64,000 nt of DNA from Bradyrhizobium tropiciagri (GCF_001189845.1 NZ_LFLZ01000041.1:1-64000); one strand, 5' to 3'. Counted from the first letter of the stretch, positions 35,818 through 43,916 are shown. Notes: generated by a model from the letters alone, not told the origin. Program-made: numbers and translations.

Positions 35818-36000
35818 ATGACAGCGAGTCTCGGAGGCAACGGACAACTCGACGACGCCAAGCCGCGGCTGACGGAAGACGACATCGTGCGGGCGCAGTT
35901 GGGTCCGCGCGGTGTTCGCGGAGCTCCGGATCCGGCGCGAATGACGCCTCAGCAACTGAAGAACTACCCCAAATACGTGGATCCCGGTCATGTTGAATAA
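35818..36000 (+). CDS. Small hypothetical protein
   Basis: 60 residues, start ATG with GGAAGG upstream. It is hydrophilic: TASLGGNGQLDDAKPRLTEDDIVRAQLGPRGVRGAPDPARMTPQQLKNYPKYVDPGHVE. It has no membrane segment. It sits 75 bp before the DnaJ-like gene and may be cotranscribed. No family recognised. Confidence 0.5.
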   Translation: MTASLGGNGQLDDAKPRLTEDDIVRAQLGPRGVRGAPDPARMTPQQLKNYPKYVDPGHVE

Positions 36001-36074
36001 TCGGGACCCGGCGCTCGGCCGTTCCTCGCTACGGGCAAATCCAGTCTCTGCCATCTTCAAGTCGGGAGCGGTCA

Positions 36075-36980
36075 TTGGCTAAGAACCCGTACGATGTGTT
36101 GGGAGTGTCCTCCTCAGCGTCGGCCGCCGAGATACAAAAGGCCTATCGTAAGCTTGCGAAGAAGCTGCATCCTGACCTCAATCCCGGCGACAAGGCCGCG
36201 GAGGAGAAGTTCAAGGAAGCGGCCGGCGCCTATGACCTGCTCGGCGATGCTGACAAGCGCAAGCGCTTCGATGATGGTGAGATCGACGCGACGGGAGCCG
36301 AACGGCCGCAGCATCACTTCTATCGCGACTACGCCGATGCCGAAGACCCGCATGCTTACACGAGCGGGGCCGGCTTTGCCGACTTCATGGATTCGGACGG
36401 TGCGTTCGCCGATCTGCTAAGGCGCGGGCAGCGCGCACGCGCAAACCGACGCGGTGAAGATCTGCACCATCGCCTGCCGATCGCGTTCGTCGAATCGATC
36501 AGCGGCGCAACCAAGCGAATCGCACTGCCGGATGGCGGGACGCTGGAAGTGAAGATTCCTCCGGGTCTGGTCGACGGGCAGGTCTTGCGCCTGAAGGGCA
36601 AGGGAGCTCCCGGCGCCGGCAAAGGCGGACCAGGCGATGCCCTCATCGAAGTCGAGGTCATGCCGGATCGGCGCTTCACCCGCGATGGCGACAACATTCT
36701 GCTCGAAGTGCCGATCTCGTTGACCGAGGCGGTTCTGGGCGGTCAAATCCGGGTCCCGACACCGACCGGCGACGTCACCATGGCGGTACCGAAGGGATCG
36801 AATACCGGCACGACACTGCGCCTCAGAGGAAAGGGCGCGCCGCGCCGAGGGGGGAGTGCCGGCGATGAATTGGTGAAGCTGACAATCGTCCTGCCGAAGC
36901 CTGCGGATCCGGAATTGGAAGCGTTCGTCGAGAGCTGGGCCAAGGGAAAAGAGTTCGATCCGCGCGAAGGCACCTTGTAA
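36075..36980 (+). CDS. cbpA: CbpA-type DnaJ co-chaperone
   Basis: 301 residues from a TTG start. The J domain is PYDVLGVSSSASAAEIQKAYRKLAKKLHPDLNPGDK with the HPD motif. There is no zinc-finger domain, and the two C-terminal client-binding domains follow directly (ITFVES-type block LPIAFVESISGATKRIALPDGGTLEVKIPPGLVDGQVLRLKGKG and LEVPISLTEAVLGGQIRVPTPTGDVTMAVPKGS). This is the CbpA layout. It would stimulate the ATPase of a DnaK, probably the one at 31882. Its stop codon overlaps the start of the CbpM-like gene as TAATG. Confidence 0.9.
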   Translation: MAKNPYDVLGVSSSASAAEIQKAYRKLAKKLHPDLNPGDKAAEEKFKEAAGAYDLLGDADKRKRFDDGEIDATGAERPQHHFYRDYADAEDPHAYTSGAGFADFMDSDGAFADLLRRGQRARANRRGEDLHHRLPIAFVESISGATKRIALPDGGTLEVKIPPGLVDGQVLRLKGKGAPGAGKGGPGDALIEVEVMPDRRFTRDGDNILLEVPISLTEAVLGGQIRVPTPTGDVTMAVPKGSNTGTTLRLRGKGAPRRGGSAGDELVKLTIVLPKPADPELEAFVESWAKGKEFDPREGTL

Positions 36981-37267
36981 TGACCCTGACCAAACAGGAA
37001 TTTCTGATCTCCTCGGGACTGCGGGTGCAGACACTCGAATTCTGGCTGGAGCAACGATGGCTGCTTCCAACCGAGGCGGCTTCAGGGGCGCAGTTCTCTG
37101 ACGCGGATGTGGCCCGCGCGCGCCTGATCCGCGATCTCAAGAGCGACCTGGGCGTCAACGATGAGGGGATCGACGTCATCCTCCATCTCATCGATCATCT
37201 GCATGGTGTCCGACAGGCTTTCGCGTTGATGCGTACCGTACTTGACGACGATTCACGAAAGGTCTGA
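36980..37267 (+). CDS. cbpM: CbpM-like chaperone modulator
   Basis: 95 residues, translationally coupled to the CbpA-like gene (TAATG overlap). MerR-like helix-turn-helix style sequence: LTKQEFLISSGLRVQTLEFWLEQRWLLPTEAASGAQFSDADVARARLIRDLKSDLGVNDEGIDVILHLIDHLHG. CbpM binds the J domain of CbpA and blocks its activity, which fits the gene order. Confidence 0.85.
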   Translation: MTLTKQEFLISSGLRVQTLEFWLEQRWLLPTEAASGAQFSDADVARARLIRDLKSDLGVNDEGIDVILHLIDHLHGVRQAFALMRTVLDDDSRKV

Positions 37268-37321
37268 CAGAACGGGTGGCCACGGTCGATTGGGGGACAG
37301 GCATTAGGGAGCAGCCATTCA

Positions 37322-37606
37322 ATGGAACGCACACTCGGCAACGGACCGATTGTTGGCTTGGTGCTTGAGGCCCTGGTCCGCACGCTCCTCGCGAAGAACG
37401 TCTTGTCGTCCGATGATCTGAGGGCCTTGCTCTTTGAGGCGGCGACGCGCCTGGACGTTGAAGGGAGCCCGCAAACGCCGCAGGCAGCGAAGATCATGGT
37501 CGATGAGGATCTGGCGCCTGTCTTCCTTGGTGACGATCGGAAGGTATCGATCGATCCGCTTCCCGGGAAGTCATCGTTCATCTCGACACCGACCGAAGAA
37601 AAGTAA
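37322..37606 (+). CDS. Hypothetical protein between chaperone and regulator genes
   Basis: 94 residues. It has a helical first half (NGPIVGLVLEALVRTLLAKNVLSSDDLRALLFEAATRLD) and ends with FLGDDRKVSIDPLPGKSSFISTPTEEK. No signal or membrane helix is evident. No family recognised. It lies 54 bp after cbpM in the same direction. Confidence 0.55.
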   Translation: MERTLGNGPIVGLVLEALVRTLLAKNVLSSDDLRALLFEAATRLDVEGSPQTPQAAKIMVDEDLAPVFLGDDRKVSIDPLPGKSSFISTPTEEK

Positions 37607-37673
37607 CCCGCACGGGTGTTAACGCGAGCGCGTCGTCGCCTTGGAGAACAACCCAGAGATGGGCAGGAACAAC

Positions 37674-37871
37674 ATGCCAACGTCAGGACGTTTTCTCTAT
37701 CGCGAACCGACGGTCGCAGACGCCGGCTTCAATCGCCGGCTTGTGCCTCGCGCGATGTTCGCGATCCGGCCGAGGAGCGGAATGTCTTATGGCTCGGCGC
37801 GGCTTGTGGTAGGCATATCGTTTTGCCTTCGCTTTTTCATTGCGCTGGAGACGGCCATCGCCCTGCGTTGA
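37674..37871 (+). CDS. Possible small membrane protein
   Basis: 65 residues from the ATG at 37674 with AGGA 5 nt upstream. The first part is polar and the second carries a hydrophobic stretch (ARLVVGISFCLRFFIALETAIAL). It fills the gap before the response regulator. Coding is uncertain. Confidence 0.3.
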   Translation: MPTSGRFLYREPTVADAGFNRRLVPRAMFAIRPRSGMSYGSARLVVGISFCLRFFIALETAIALR

Positions 37872-37909
37872 GACGGTGGTCGTCAAGAGCGGAGTCGGGA
37901 GAGGTATGG

Positions 37910-39298
37910 ATGTCTGAGGAAGCCCCGCGTGACGTTGCCGAACCGGCGGTCGACCCGGAATTCGGACCCTGGCTTGCGCAAGCCTCGATTCTCATCGTTG
38001 ACGACGAACCGGGCATGCGCAATTTCCTCGTCAAACTCCTGCGACCGCGCTGCAAGCTGATCGAGGAGTCCGCGGACGCCAAGGATGCATCCCGGAAACT
38101 CGACGGGCAGCATTTCGACGTTGTCATCCTCGACAACGTCATGCCCGAAAAGAGTGGCTTGGACTGGCTTGCGGAGCAGCGGGCGATCGGGTTCTTTACC
38201 GATGTCATCCTTATGACCGCCTATGCCGATCTGGATACGGCAATTGGCGCACTGCGCATCGGCGTCATTGATTTTGTGATCAAGCCATTTCGATCCAATC
38301 AATTGCTGAATGCCGTTGCACGTTGCCTTGACCGGGCGAGACTGCAGCGGGAGAATTTCGTACTACGCCATGAGCTGAAATCGTCCGCGCAGCAGCTTTA
38401 TCTGCGAAACAAGCTCATCGGAGCATCCGCAGCAATTCAAAAGGCGCGGGAGACCATCGCCCGGGTGGCGCCTTTGCCGACGCCGGTTCTGCTTACAGGC
38501 GAGTCCGGAACAGGTAAGGAGGTCGCCGCTCGATCGCTCCACTCGTTGTCCAATCGAGCGGACAAGCTGTTCGTGCCGGTTAACTGCGGGGCAATCCCTT
38601 CGGAAATGATCGAAAGCGAACTGTTCGGCCATGTGAGGGGGGCGTTCACAGGCGCAGGGAAGGCCCGAGAGGGTCTGTTCATGTTCGCGCAGGGAGGCAC
38701 CCTTTTCCTGGATGAGATCGGCGAGCTGCCGTATCATTTGCAGAGCAAGCTGTTGCGTGTGCTCGAGGATCGTCGGGTACGTCCCGTCGGCTCGGAGCGA
38801 GAGGTGCCGATCGACGCCCGGTATGTCTTCGCGACCAACGCCGATCTGCAAAAGCGGGTTTCAGCCGGCACTTTTCGCGCGGATCTCTATTTTCGTATCA
38901 ACATCATGCAGATCGAGCTTCCGCCTCTTCGCGACCGCGATCAGGATGTGCTCGAGCTTGCCGAGACCTTCATGCGCGAGATTTCCGAGCAGCTTGGCAT
39001 GCCGCGCGTTCCGATCGATGCCGGAATGCGGACGTTCCTCTTGCGGTACGACTGGCCAGGCAACATCCGGGAGCTGCGCAATCTGATCGAGCGGACGGTG
39101 ATCCTCGGTGAGTTCCGGGAGGATTATCTCAAGTCGCGCGGCGAAAGATCGACCAGTGATGTCACACTCGCCGATGTGGAGCGGCGCCATATCCTTTTTG
39201 TGCTTCGCGAGTCGGAGGGCGACCGTGAGGAAGCGGCACGCCGTCTCGGGATCTCGCGCAAAACGATCGACCGCAAATGCGCAAGCTGGCAGCTCTGA
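37910..39298 (+). CDS. NtrC-family sigma-54-dependent response regulator
   Basis: 462 residues from the ATG at 37910 (GGGAGAGG upstream). Receiver domain at about residues 24-140: ILIVDDEPGMRNFL, the phospho-acceptor Asp in FDVVILDNVMPEKSG, LMTAYADLDTAIGAL and VIKPF. The AAA+ domain shows LLTGESGTGKEV (Walker A), the GAFTGA sigma-54 contact loop, GGTLFLDEIGELP (Walker B) and the RADLYFRINI and YDWPGNIRELRNLIERT blocks. A Fis-type helix-turn-helix ends the protein (DREEAARRLGISRKTIDRK). All parts needed to activate sigma-54 promoters are intact. The kinase gene overlaps by 22 bp. It is the obvious candidate to bind the GGACA-N3-TGTCC pairs in modules A-F. Confidence 0.95.
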   Translation: MSEEAPRDVAEPAVDPEFGPWLAQASILIVDDEPGMRNFLVKLLRPRCKLIEESADAKDASRKLDGQHFDVVILDNVMPEKSGLDWLAEQRAIGFFTDVILMTAYADLDTAIGALRIGVIDFVIKPFRSNQLLNAVARCLDRARLQRENFVLRHELKSSAQQLYLRNKLIGASAAIQKARETIARVAPLPTPVLLTGESGTGKEVAARSLHSLSNRADKLFVPVNCGAIPSEMIESELFGHVRGAFTGAGKAREGLFMFAQGGTLFLDEIGELPYHLQSKLLRVLEDRRVRPVGSEREVPIDARYVFATNADLQKRVSAGTFRADLYFRINIMQIELPPLRDRDQDVLELAETFMREISEQLGMPRVPIDAGMRTFLLRYDWPGNIRELRNLIERTVILGEFREDYLKSRGERSTSDVTLADVERRHILFVLRESEGDREEAARRLGISRKTIDRKCASWQL

Positions 39299-41304
39299 TC
39301 GCGAGTTTTTCTCCAAGGGCCTCCGTGCGGTATCGCCTGCTGGCGATGGCGCTCTTGCCGATGCTCGTCATCCTTCCTCTGCTTCTTGGAATAAGCATTT
39401 ATCGCTGGAACGCGAGGTTCGACGCGGTATTGACGTCCAAGGTCCATGATGACCTGACGATCGCCAGGCAGTATCTCGGACGAATTTTCGAGAACACGGA
39501 GGACTATCTGGTATCGTCGGTGAACTCCGCGCGCTTTCAGTCGATTGTACAAGTCCGAGGCTATGAGCGCGGGGCCATGAGCGATTATCTCAAGGACATC
39601 GCACAGGCGCGCGGGTTCGATTTTCTCTACGTCATCGCTGACGATGGCACGGTGATCGCCAGTGAATATCAGATGGCGGCCACGCCACGATGGAATTGGT
39701 CTGTCATCAGCTCGGCGCTTGAAGGGCGCGCACGAACCGCGATTGACGTGTTTCAATCCATGGAGCTCGCGGCGATCTCCGCCGATCTTCCGAAGCGTGC
39801 CCAGATCGACATCGTGACGACGCCCGGAAGCGCGCCGAGCACGCGGACGCAGGAGAGCCGAGGGCTGGTGCTGCAGTCGGCGACGCCGGTTTCGCTACCG
39901 AATGAGCGAAAGGCCGCGTTGGTTGGTGGGATGCTGCTCAATCAGAACCTTGCCTTCGTCGACACGATCAATGATCTGATCTACTCCGGGGCGGGTTTGC
40001 CTGAAGGCAGTCGCGGAACCGTTACGCTCTTCCTCGATGATGTACGCATCAGTACCAATGTGAGGATGTTCGAGGGGCAGCGGGCAATTGGCACGCGTGT
40101 CTCTGCGGAGGTTCGAGATGCGGTTCTCGATCGCGGCCAGACCTGGCTCGATGGCGCATTCGTGGTCAACGACTGGTACATCTCTGCGTATGAGCCGATC
40201 CGTGACAGCTACAATCGTCGCGTCGGAATGCTCTATGCCGGTTATCTCCGGCAACCGTTCACCGCAGCAAAGCGTGGTACCGTACTGGAAATCGCGCTCG
40301 CATTCGTTGTTGCTGTTGCACTGACTGTCCCACTGTTTCTGACATGGGCGGCAAGTATCTTCCGGCCGCTTGAGCGGATGACGACGACGATTTCGAAGGT
40401 GGAAGGCGGCGAACTGGGCGCACGAACCGGACCCGTCGATGGGCGCGACGAGATCGAGCAGGTTGCAGTTCATCTGGATCGGCTGCTCGATCAGATCCAC
40501 GAGCGCGACGCCGAGCTGCGGCAATGGAACCAGGAGCTCAACCAGCGCGTCGAGGAACGCACAAACAAGCTCGTGCATGCGAACCAGCAGCTCGAAGCAA
40601 CCACCAAGCAACTCATCATGTCGGAAAAGCTCGCGGCAATCGGCGAGATCACCGCCGGTGTGGCCCATGAGATCAACAATCCCATCGCGGTGATGCAGGG
40701 CAACCTGGAGATCATCAGGGATATGATGGGCGCCAGGGCTGACGAAGCAAAAACCGAGTTTCGACTTATCGACGAGCAGATGCATCGCGTCAGTGAAATC
40801 GTGACGAGACTCCTGCAGTTCGCCAAGCCACAGGAATATGCCGGCTTCACCGATCAATACGATGCTGCCGTCGTCGTCACCGACACGCTGCCGCTCGTTC
40901 AACATCTGCTGAACAAGACCACGATCAGCGTGGACACGGAATATCACGCCTCACGTCTGATCTCGATGAACCGCACCGAATTGCAGCAGGTGCTCGTCAA
41001 TCTCCTCGTCAACGCAATTCACGCGACGTCCGGGGGCGGGCGTTTGACAATTCGAACCTTCGATCGGAATGAGGGTAGGCGCCGTGGCGTCGTGATCGAT
41101 GTAACGGACACCGGCGGCGGTATGACGCCGGATGTGATGCAGAGGATCTTCGATCCATTCTTCACCACCAAGAGGAGGGAGGGAACCGGCTTGGGGCTGT
41201 CGATCAGCCAGATGCTTGTGACGCGCCAGGGTGGTAAGATTTCCGTTGAGAGCGAGCCCGGTAAGGGTACGACCTTTACGGTCTGGCTGCCTGCGGAGGA
41301 CTGA
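39277..41304 (+). CDS. Membrane sensor histidine kinase, partner of the NtrC-type regulator
   Basis: 675 residues; the start lies inside the regulator gene (22-bp overlap), so translation is coupled. A first helix (LLAMALLPMLVILPLLLGISIY) and a second near residue 340 (VLEIALAFVVAVALTVPLFLTWAASIF) enclose a periplasmic sensor of about 300 residues with Cache-like features (FDFLYVIADDGTVIASEY, GMLYAGYLRQPF). A HAMP segment, a coiled coil (residues 395-445), H-box GVAHEINNP with the phospho-His, N-box LVNLLVNAIHAT and G-boxes VTDTGGGM and GTGLGLSISQ follow. The input signal is unknown. Confidence 0.95.
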   Translation: MRKLAALIASFSPRASVRYRLLAMALLPMLVILPLLLGISIYRWNARFDAVLTSKVHDDLTIARQYLGRIFENTEDYLVSSVNSARFQSIVQVRGYERGAMSDYLKDIAQARGFDFLYVIADDGTVIASEYQMAATPRWNWSVISSALEGRARTAIDVFQSMELAAISADLPKRAQIDIVTTPGSAPSTRTQESRGLVLQSATPVSLPNERKAALVGGMLLNQNLAFVDTINDLIYSGAGLPEGSRGTVTLFLDDVRISTNVRMFEGQRAIGTRVSAEVRDAVLDRGQTWLDGAFVVNDWYISAYEPIRDSYNRRVGMLYAGYLRQPFTAAKRGTVLEIALAFVVAVALTVPLFLTWAASIFRPLERMTTTISKVEGGELGARTGPVDGRDEIEQVAVHLDRLLDQIHERDAELRQWNQELNQRVEERTNKLVHANQQLEATTKQLIMSEKLAAIGEITAGVAHEINNPIAVMQGNLEIIRDMMGARADEAKTEFRLIDEQMHRVSEIVTRLLQFAKPQEYAGFTDQYDAAVVVTDTLPLVQHLLNKTTISVDTEYHASRLISMNRTELQQVLVNLLVNAIHATSGGGRLTIRTFDRNEGRRRGVVIDVTDTGGGMTPDVMQRIFDPFFTTKRREGTGLGLSISQMLVTRQGGKISVESEPGKGTTFTVWLPAED

Positions 41305-41322
41305 TGATGACCGAGGAGCCGG

Positions 41323-41424
41323 GGACATTCCGTCCCTTTGCAGAGACAAATTGTCCATCGACCTGTGGTCGCCGTCATCAAGCGATTGATATCGCATGAA
41401 GCCTCGCCTGGCATGGCGGTTGCT
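41323..41424 (+). promoter_or_regulatory. Sigma-54 promoter module E
   Basis: -24/-12 element TGGCATGGCGGTTGCT (41409-41424). Palindromes GGACATTCCGTCC (41323-41335) and AGACAAATTGTCC (41344-41356) start 86 and 65 bp upstream, 21 bp apart. The IHF core CAAGCGATTGATA (41379-41391) matches the consensus exactly, with TTGA 23 bp before the -24 element. It starts 19 bp after the kinase stop codon and drives the small genes at 41500, 41784 and 42236. Confidence 0.85.
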
Positions 41425-41499
41425 GTAATCGCCAAGGGCGGTCGGAGCCTCAACCGAGTGCAACAATGAGTCTGAGGTCAAGGAGAAGGAGACGCAGCA

Positions 41500-41695
41500 A
41501 TGCCACGTCATCATGGAAAAATGCCCCCTGTTCCGCCGGCCAACCGGAGCCCGAAGCACCGGCGGTGATCCCGAAGTCAAGAAGGATACGTCGTCGAAGA
41601 AGCGTGAGGACAACTACGCGGAACAGGGTGATACGGCAAACATCCGCGAGAACACCACCAACGAGGGTTACTTCCAGGGACGCCGCATCAAATGA
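41500..41695 (+). pseudogene. Small basic hypothetical protein, one-base frameshift
   Basis: The ATG at 41500 has AGGAG 8-10 nt upstream and starts PRHHGKMPPVPPANRSPK, but this frame stops after 22 codons. One base later the neighbouring frame continues TGGDPEVKKDTSSKKREDNYAEQGDTANIRENTTNEGYFQGRRIK and ends at 41695. Together they give a hydrophilic protein of about 64 residues; an extra C near 41558 explains the break. It is the first gene after module E. Function unknown. Confidence 0.6.
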
Positions 41696-41783
41696 TACCA
41701 GGGGTGGTGTTCTCGCCGGCCGATGTTTCCCTGCCGATAGTGACGGCGCTCGACTGGGGTGTGAAGAGCGAGGAGCTTCAGAA

Positions 41784-42176
41784 ATGACCGTTGTGTCCAA
41801 CCAGCAGCTGTCGAAGGATATGCAGGCCAAGGCACATCTGCTCATCAATCAGGTCGGTCTCATGCCGCAGGCACAGGATCGGCCATTGGAAGCGGACGAC
41901 CTGCTCTTTTACATCAGTGAGACGACGATGCCGATGGCGACCTTTTTGCAGAGCCATGGGCTGTTCATGGACGGCGAGGGGCTGCACTTCGACTTCTCGC
42001 AGTTCGATGCCATCCGCGAAGTCGCCGTCAAGGTCGTTGCCGAGCATGATGCCGGAAAGCTGGACGGCGTGTGGCAGCAATTCGATCTCTCCACCGACGA
42101 GGACGCCGACTACAACGGCGAGTACATCCTGCTCGCCCTTGCTGCCCTTGCGGTCATGTATGATCAGGCGGACTAG
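41784..42176 (+). CDS. Hypothetical protein in the sigma-54 module E unit
   Basis: 130 residues from the ATG at 41784 with GAGGAG 7 nt upstream; the frame is open to 41466 without protein-like content. The sequence is acidic and helical: QQLSKDMQAKAHLLINQVGLMPQAQDRPLEADDLLFYISETTMPMATFLQSHGLFMDGEGLHFDFSQFD, then ADYNGEYILLALAALAVMYDQAD. No signal peptide. No family recognised. Confidence 0.65.
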   Translation: MTVVSNQQLSKDMQAKAHLLINQVGLMPQAQDRPLEADDLLFYISETTMPMATFLQSHGLFMDGEGLHFDFSQFDAIREVAVKVVAEHDAGKLDGVWQQFDLSTDEDADYNGEYILLALAALAVMYDQAD

Positions 42177-42235
42177 GCGGGTCGGGCGCCCCGTTGAACG
42201 TGCAGCAGGCGAGATCGTGAACGAGGAGATGCGTG

Positions 42236-42427
42236 ATGACGCTGGTTGAACTGGCTGATGCGCTGGAAAAGGTTGACGAGGAGGCGTTTGCCTCAATGCT
42301 GTTGGAGTACGAGCTCAATCACGATGATGAACCCAAGGTCGTTAAGACGATGATCGTAGAGGCACTTCGTTTTGCGGACGCGCACGGATTTCGCGTGACC
42401 CGGCCGCCGCTCGATGAGGCCGACTAG
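42236..42427 (+). CDS. Small acidic hypothetical protein
   Basis: 63 residues from the ATG at 42236 with GAGGAG 7-9 nt upstream (a GTG directly before it is also possible). Sequence: TLVELADALEKVDEEAFASMLLEYELNHDDEPKVVKTMIVEALRFADAHGFRVTRPPLDEAD. Its helical, acidic style resembles the preceding gene. Function unknown. About 280 gene-free bases follow before module F. Confidence 0.6.
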   Translation: MTLVELADALEKVDEEAFASMLLEYELNHDDEPKVVKTMIVEALRFADAHGFRVTRPPLDEAD

Positions 42428-42710
42428 TTGCGCCGTCGTCTCGATGCTTGGTTCCGAAACGCCTACAGAGCTCGATCAAGGAGCTGATGCTGAGCTTTCG
42501 CGTCGTTTGGCCGATCTGACGAAATGGCCGGCATTGGCGCATTATCGACGCAGCCCATCTGGGCGTATACGCTCCATGTGCGTCGGGGGGCGTAGACGTG
42601 CCCGCGGGTGCTCGCCGCTTGCTGTCATTCGAGTTCGATCCATGTCGAACCGCTGTTTTTGACAGGCGATCTTCCTCAGTTTGGTGAGTCGAGCTCCAAC
42701 GCGACACGCG

Positions 42711-42814
42711 GGACATTTTGTCCGGTTTGCTTTCGACAAGTTGTCCGAATGCACCTCCCTCCGCAACGCAACTGATTGATATCGTAGAACTTCAGATGTG
42801 GCACATGAGTTGCT
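42711..42814 (+). promoter_or_regulatory. Sigma-54 promoter module F
   Basis: -24/-12 element TGGCACATGAGTTGCT (42799-42814). Palindromes GGACATTTTGTCC (42711-42723, perfect) and CGACAAGTTGTCC (42734-42746) start 88 and 65 bp upstream, 23 bp apart. The IHF core CAACTGATTGATA (42769-42781) matches the consensus exactly, with TTGA 23 bp before the -24 element. It drives superoxide dismutase (start 42891). The core promoter is almost identical to module D before dnaK. Confidence 0.92.
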
Positions 42815-42890
42815 CAGGATCTTGGGGAGGCAGCGCGGTCGCGTGGCAATCACTATGCCGTCGCCGATGTTCTCTCCAGAGGAGATGTCC

Positions 42891-43487
42891 ATGTCCTTCA
42901 CGCTTCCCGATCTGCCCTATGCCCATGATGCGCTCGCTCCCTACATGTCGAGGGAAACGCTGGAATATCATCACGACAAGCATCATGCCGCGTACGTGAA
43001 TGCCCTCAATTCCTTCATCAAAGGTACCGAATGGGAAGGAATGAGCCTGGAGGACGTCGTGATCGGCTCTTTCGGGCACAACGTTCCCCTGTTCAACAAC
43101 GCGAGCCAGGACCTGAACCACACCTACTTCTGGAAATGGATGAAACTACACGCTGGAGGTGCGCTACCCGGAATGCTTGAAAACAAGATCAGGGCGGACT
43201 TCGGCTCGATCGAGAAGATGAAGGACGAGTTCGTCGCCGCCGGTGCCGGACAGTTCGGCTCCGGCTGGTGCTGGCTGGCAGTCGAGAACGGCAAGATCAT
43301 CGTCACGAAAACACCCAACGGTGAGAATCCGCTCGTCCATGGGGCAAAGCCCATATTGGGCTGCGACGTGTGGGAACACGCCTACTACATCGACTATCGC
43401 AATCGCAGGCCGGATTACATCAGGGCGTTTCTCGACCACCTCGTGAACTGGGAGTATGTCGATGATCTCTTCAAGCAGGCGGCGTGA
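42891..43487 (+). CDS. sodB: Superoxide dismutase, Fe type
   Basis: 198 residues from the ATG at 42891 with AGAGGAG 6 nt upstream. The metal ligands are visible: the His in YHHDKHHAAYVN, the His in LNHTYFW, and Asp and His in GCDVWEHAYYIDY. The Gln in NNASQDLNH is in the position typical of iron enzymes. It converts superoxide to hydrogen peroxide and oxygen in the cytoplasm. Directly after sigma-54 module F, it links oxidative stress defence to the regulon. The next gene starts 3 bp after its stop. Confidence 0.95.
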   Translation: MSFTLPDLPYAHDALAPYMSRETLEYHHDKHHAAYVNALNSFIKGTEWEGMSLEDVVIGSFGHNVPLFNNASQDLNHTYFWKWMKLHAGGALPGMLENKIRADFGSIEKMKDEFVAAGAGQFGSGWCWLAVENGKIIVTKTPNGENPLVHGAKPILGCDVWEHAYYIDYRNRRPDYIRAFLDHLVNWEYVDDLFKQAA

Positions 43488-43490
43488 TCA

Positions 43491-43916
43491 ATGAAGGTCG
43501 TACCGATTGGCGCAACTGGACGCTTCGCGCTTGTCGTGAGGCCCGAGCACCTGGCCAACCGCGTCAAGGATAGCATCCTGCCGCCGGTGCTGGCGACGCC
43601 GGTCATGATCATGGCGATGGAGAATGCCGCGTTGAACGCCGTTCGTGGCTATCTCGAGCCGGGTGAAAGCGTGGTCGGCACCTTGGTCAACGTGCAACAT
43701 CTCACCGCGACCACAGTCGGGCAGACGGTGACCGCCACAGCCGAGGTCACAGCGGTCGAAGGCCGCCGGATCGCGTTTGTCGTCAGCGCCTCCGATGAAG
43801 TCGAGAAAATCGGCAAGGGGATCCATGAGCGGATGGTCGTCGAGGTCTCCAGACTACAGCAGCGCCTCGACGCCAAGATTGCGCGATCAGCAGTCCCCCG
43901 CGCGACGCCACGCTGA
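43491..43916 (+). CDS. FlK-like hotdog thioesterase
   Basis: 141 residues. The sequence LATPVMIMAMENAALNAVRGYLEPGESVVGTLVNVQHLTATTVGQTVTATAEVTAVEGRRIAFVVSASDEVEKIGKGIHERMVVEV matches the fluoroacetyl-CoA thioesterase (FlK)-like hotdog family, including the E-N-A helix and the H-x-x-A-T-x-V-G-x-T-V strand. The natural substrate is probably a small acyl-CoA. It starts 3 bp after sodB and is almost certainly cotranscribed. Confidence 0.85.
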   Translation: MKVVPIGATGRFALVVRPEHLANRVKDSILPPVLATPVMIMAMENAALNAVRGYLEPGESVVGTLVNVQHLTATTVGQTVTATAEVTAVEGRRIAFVVSASDEVEKIGKGIHERMVVEVSRLQQRLDAKIARSAVPRATPR

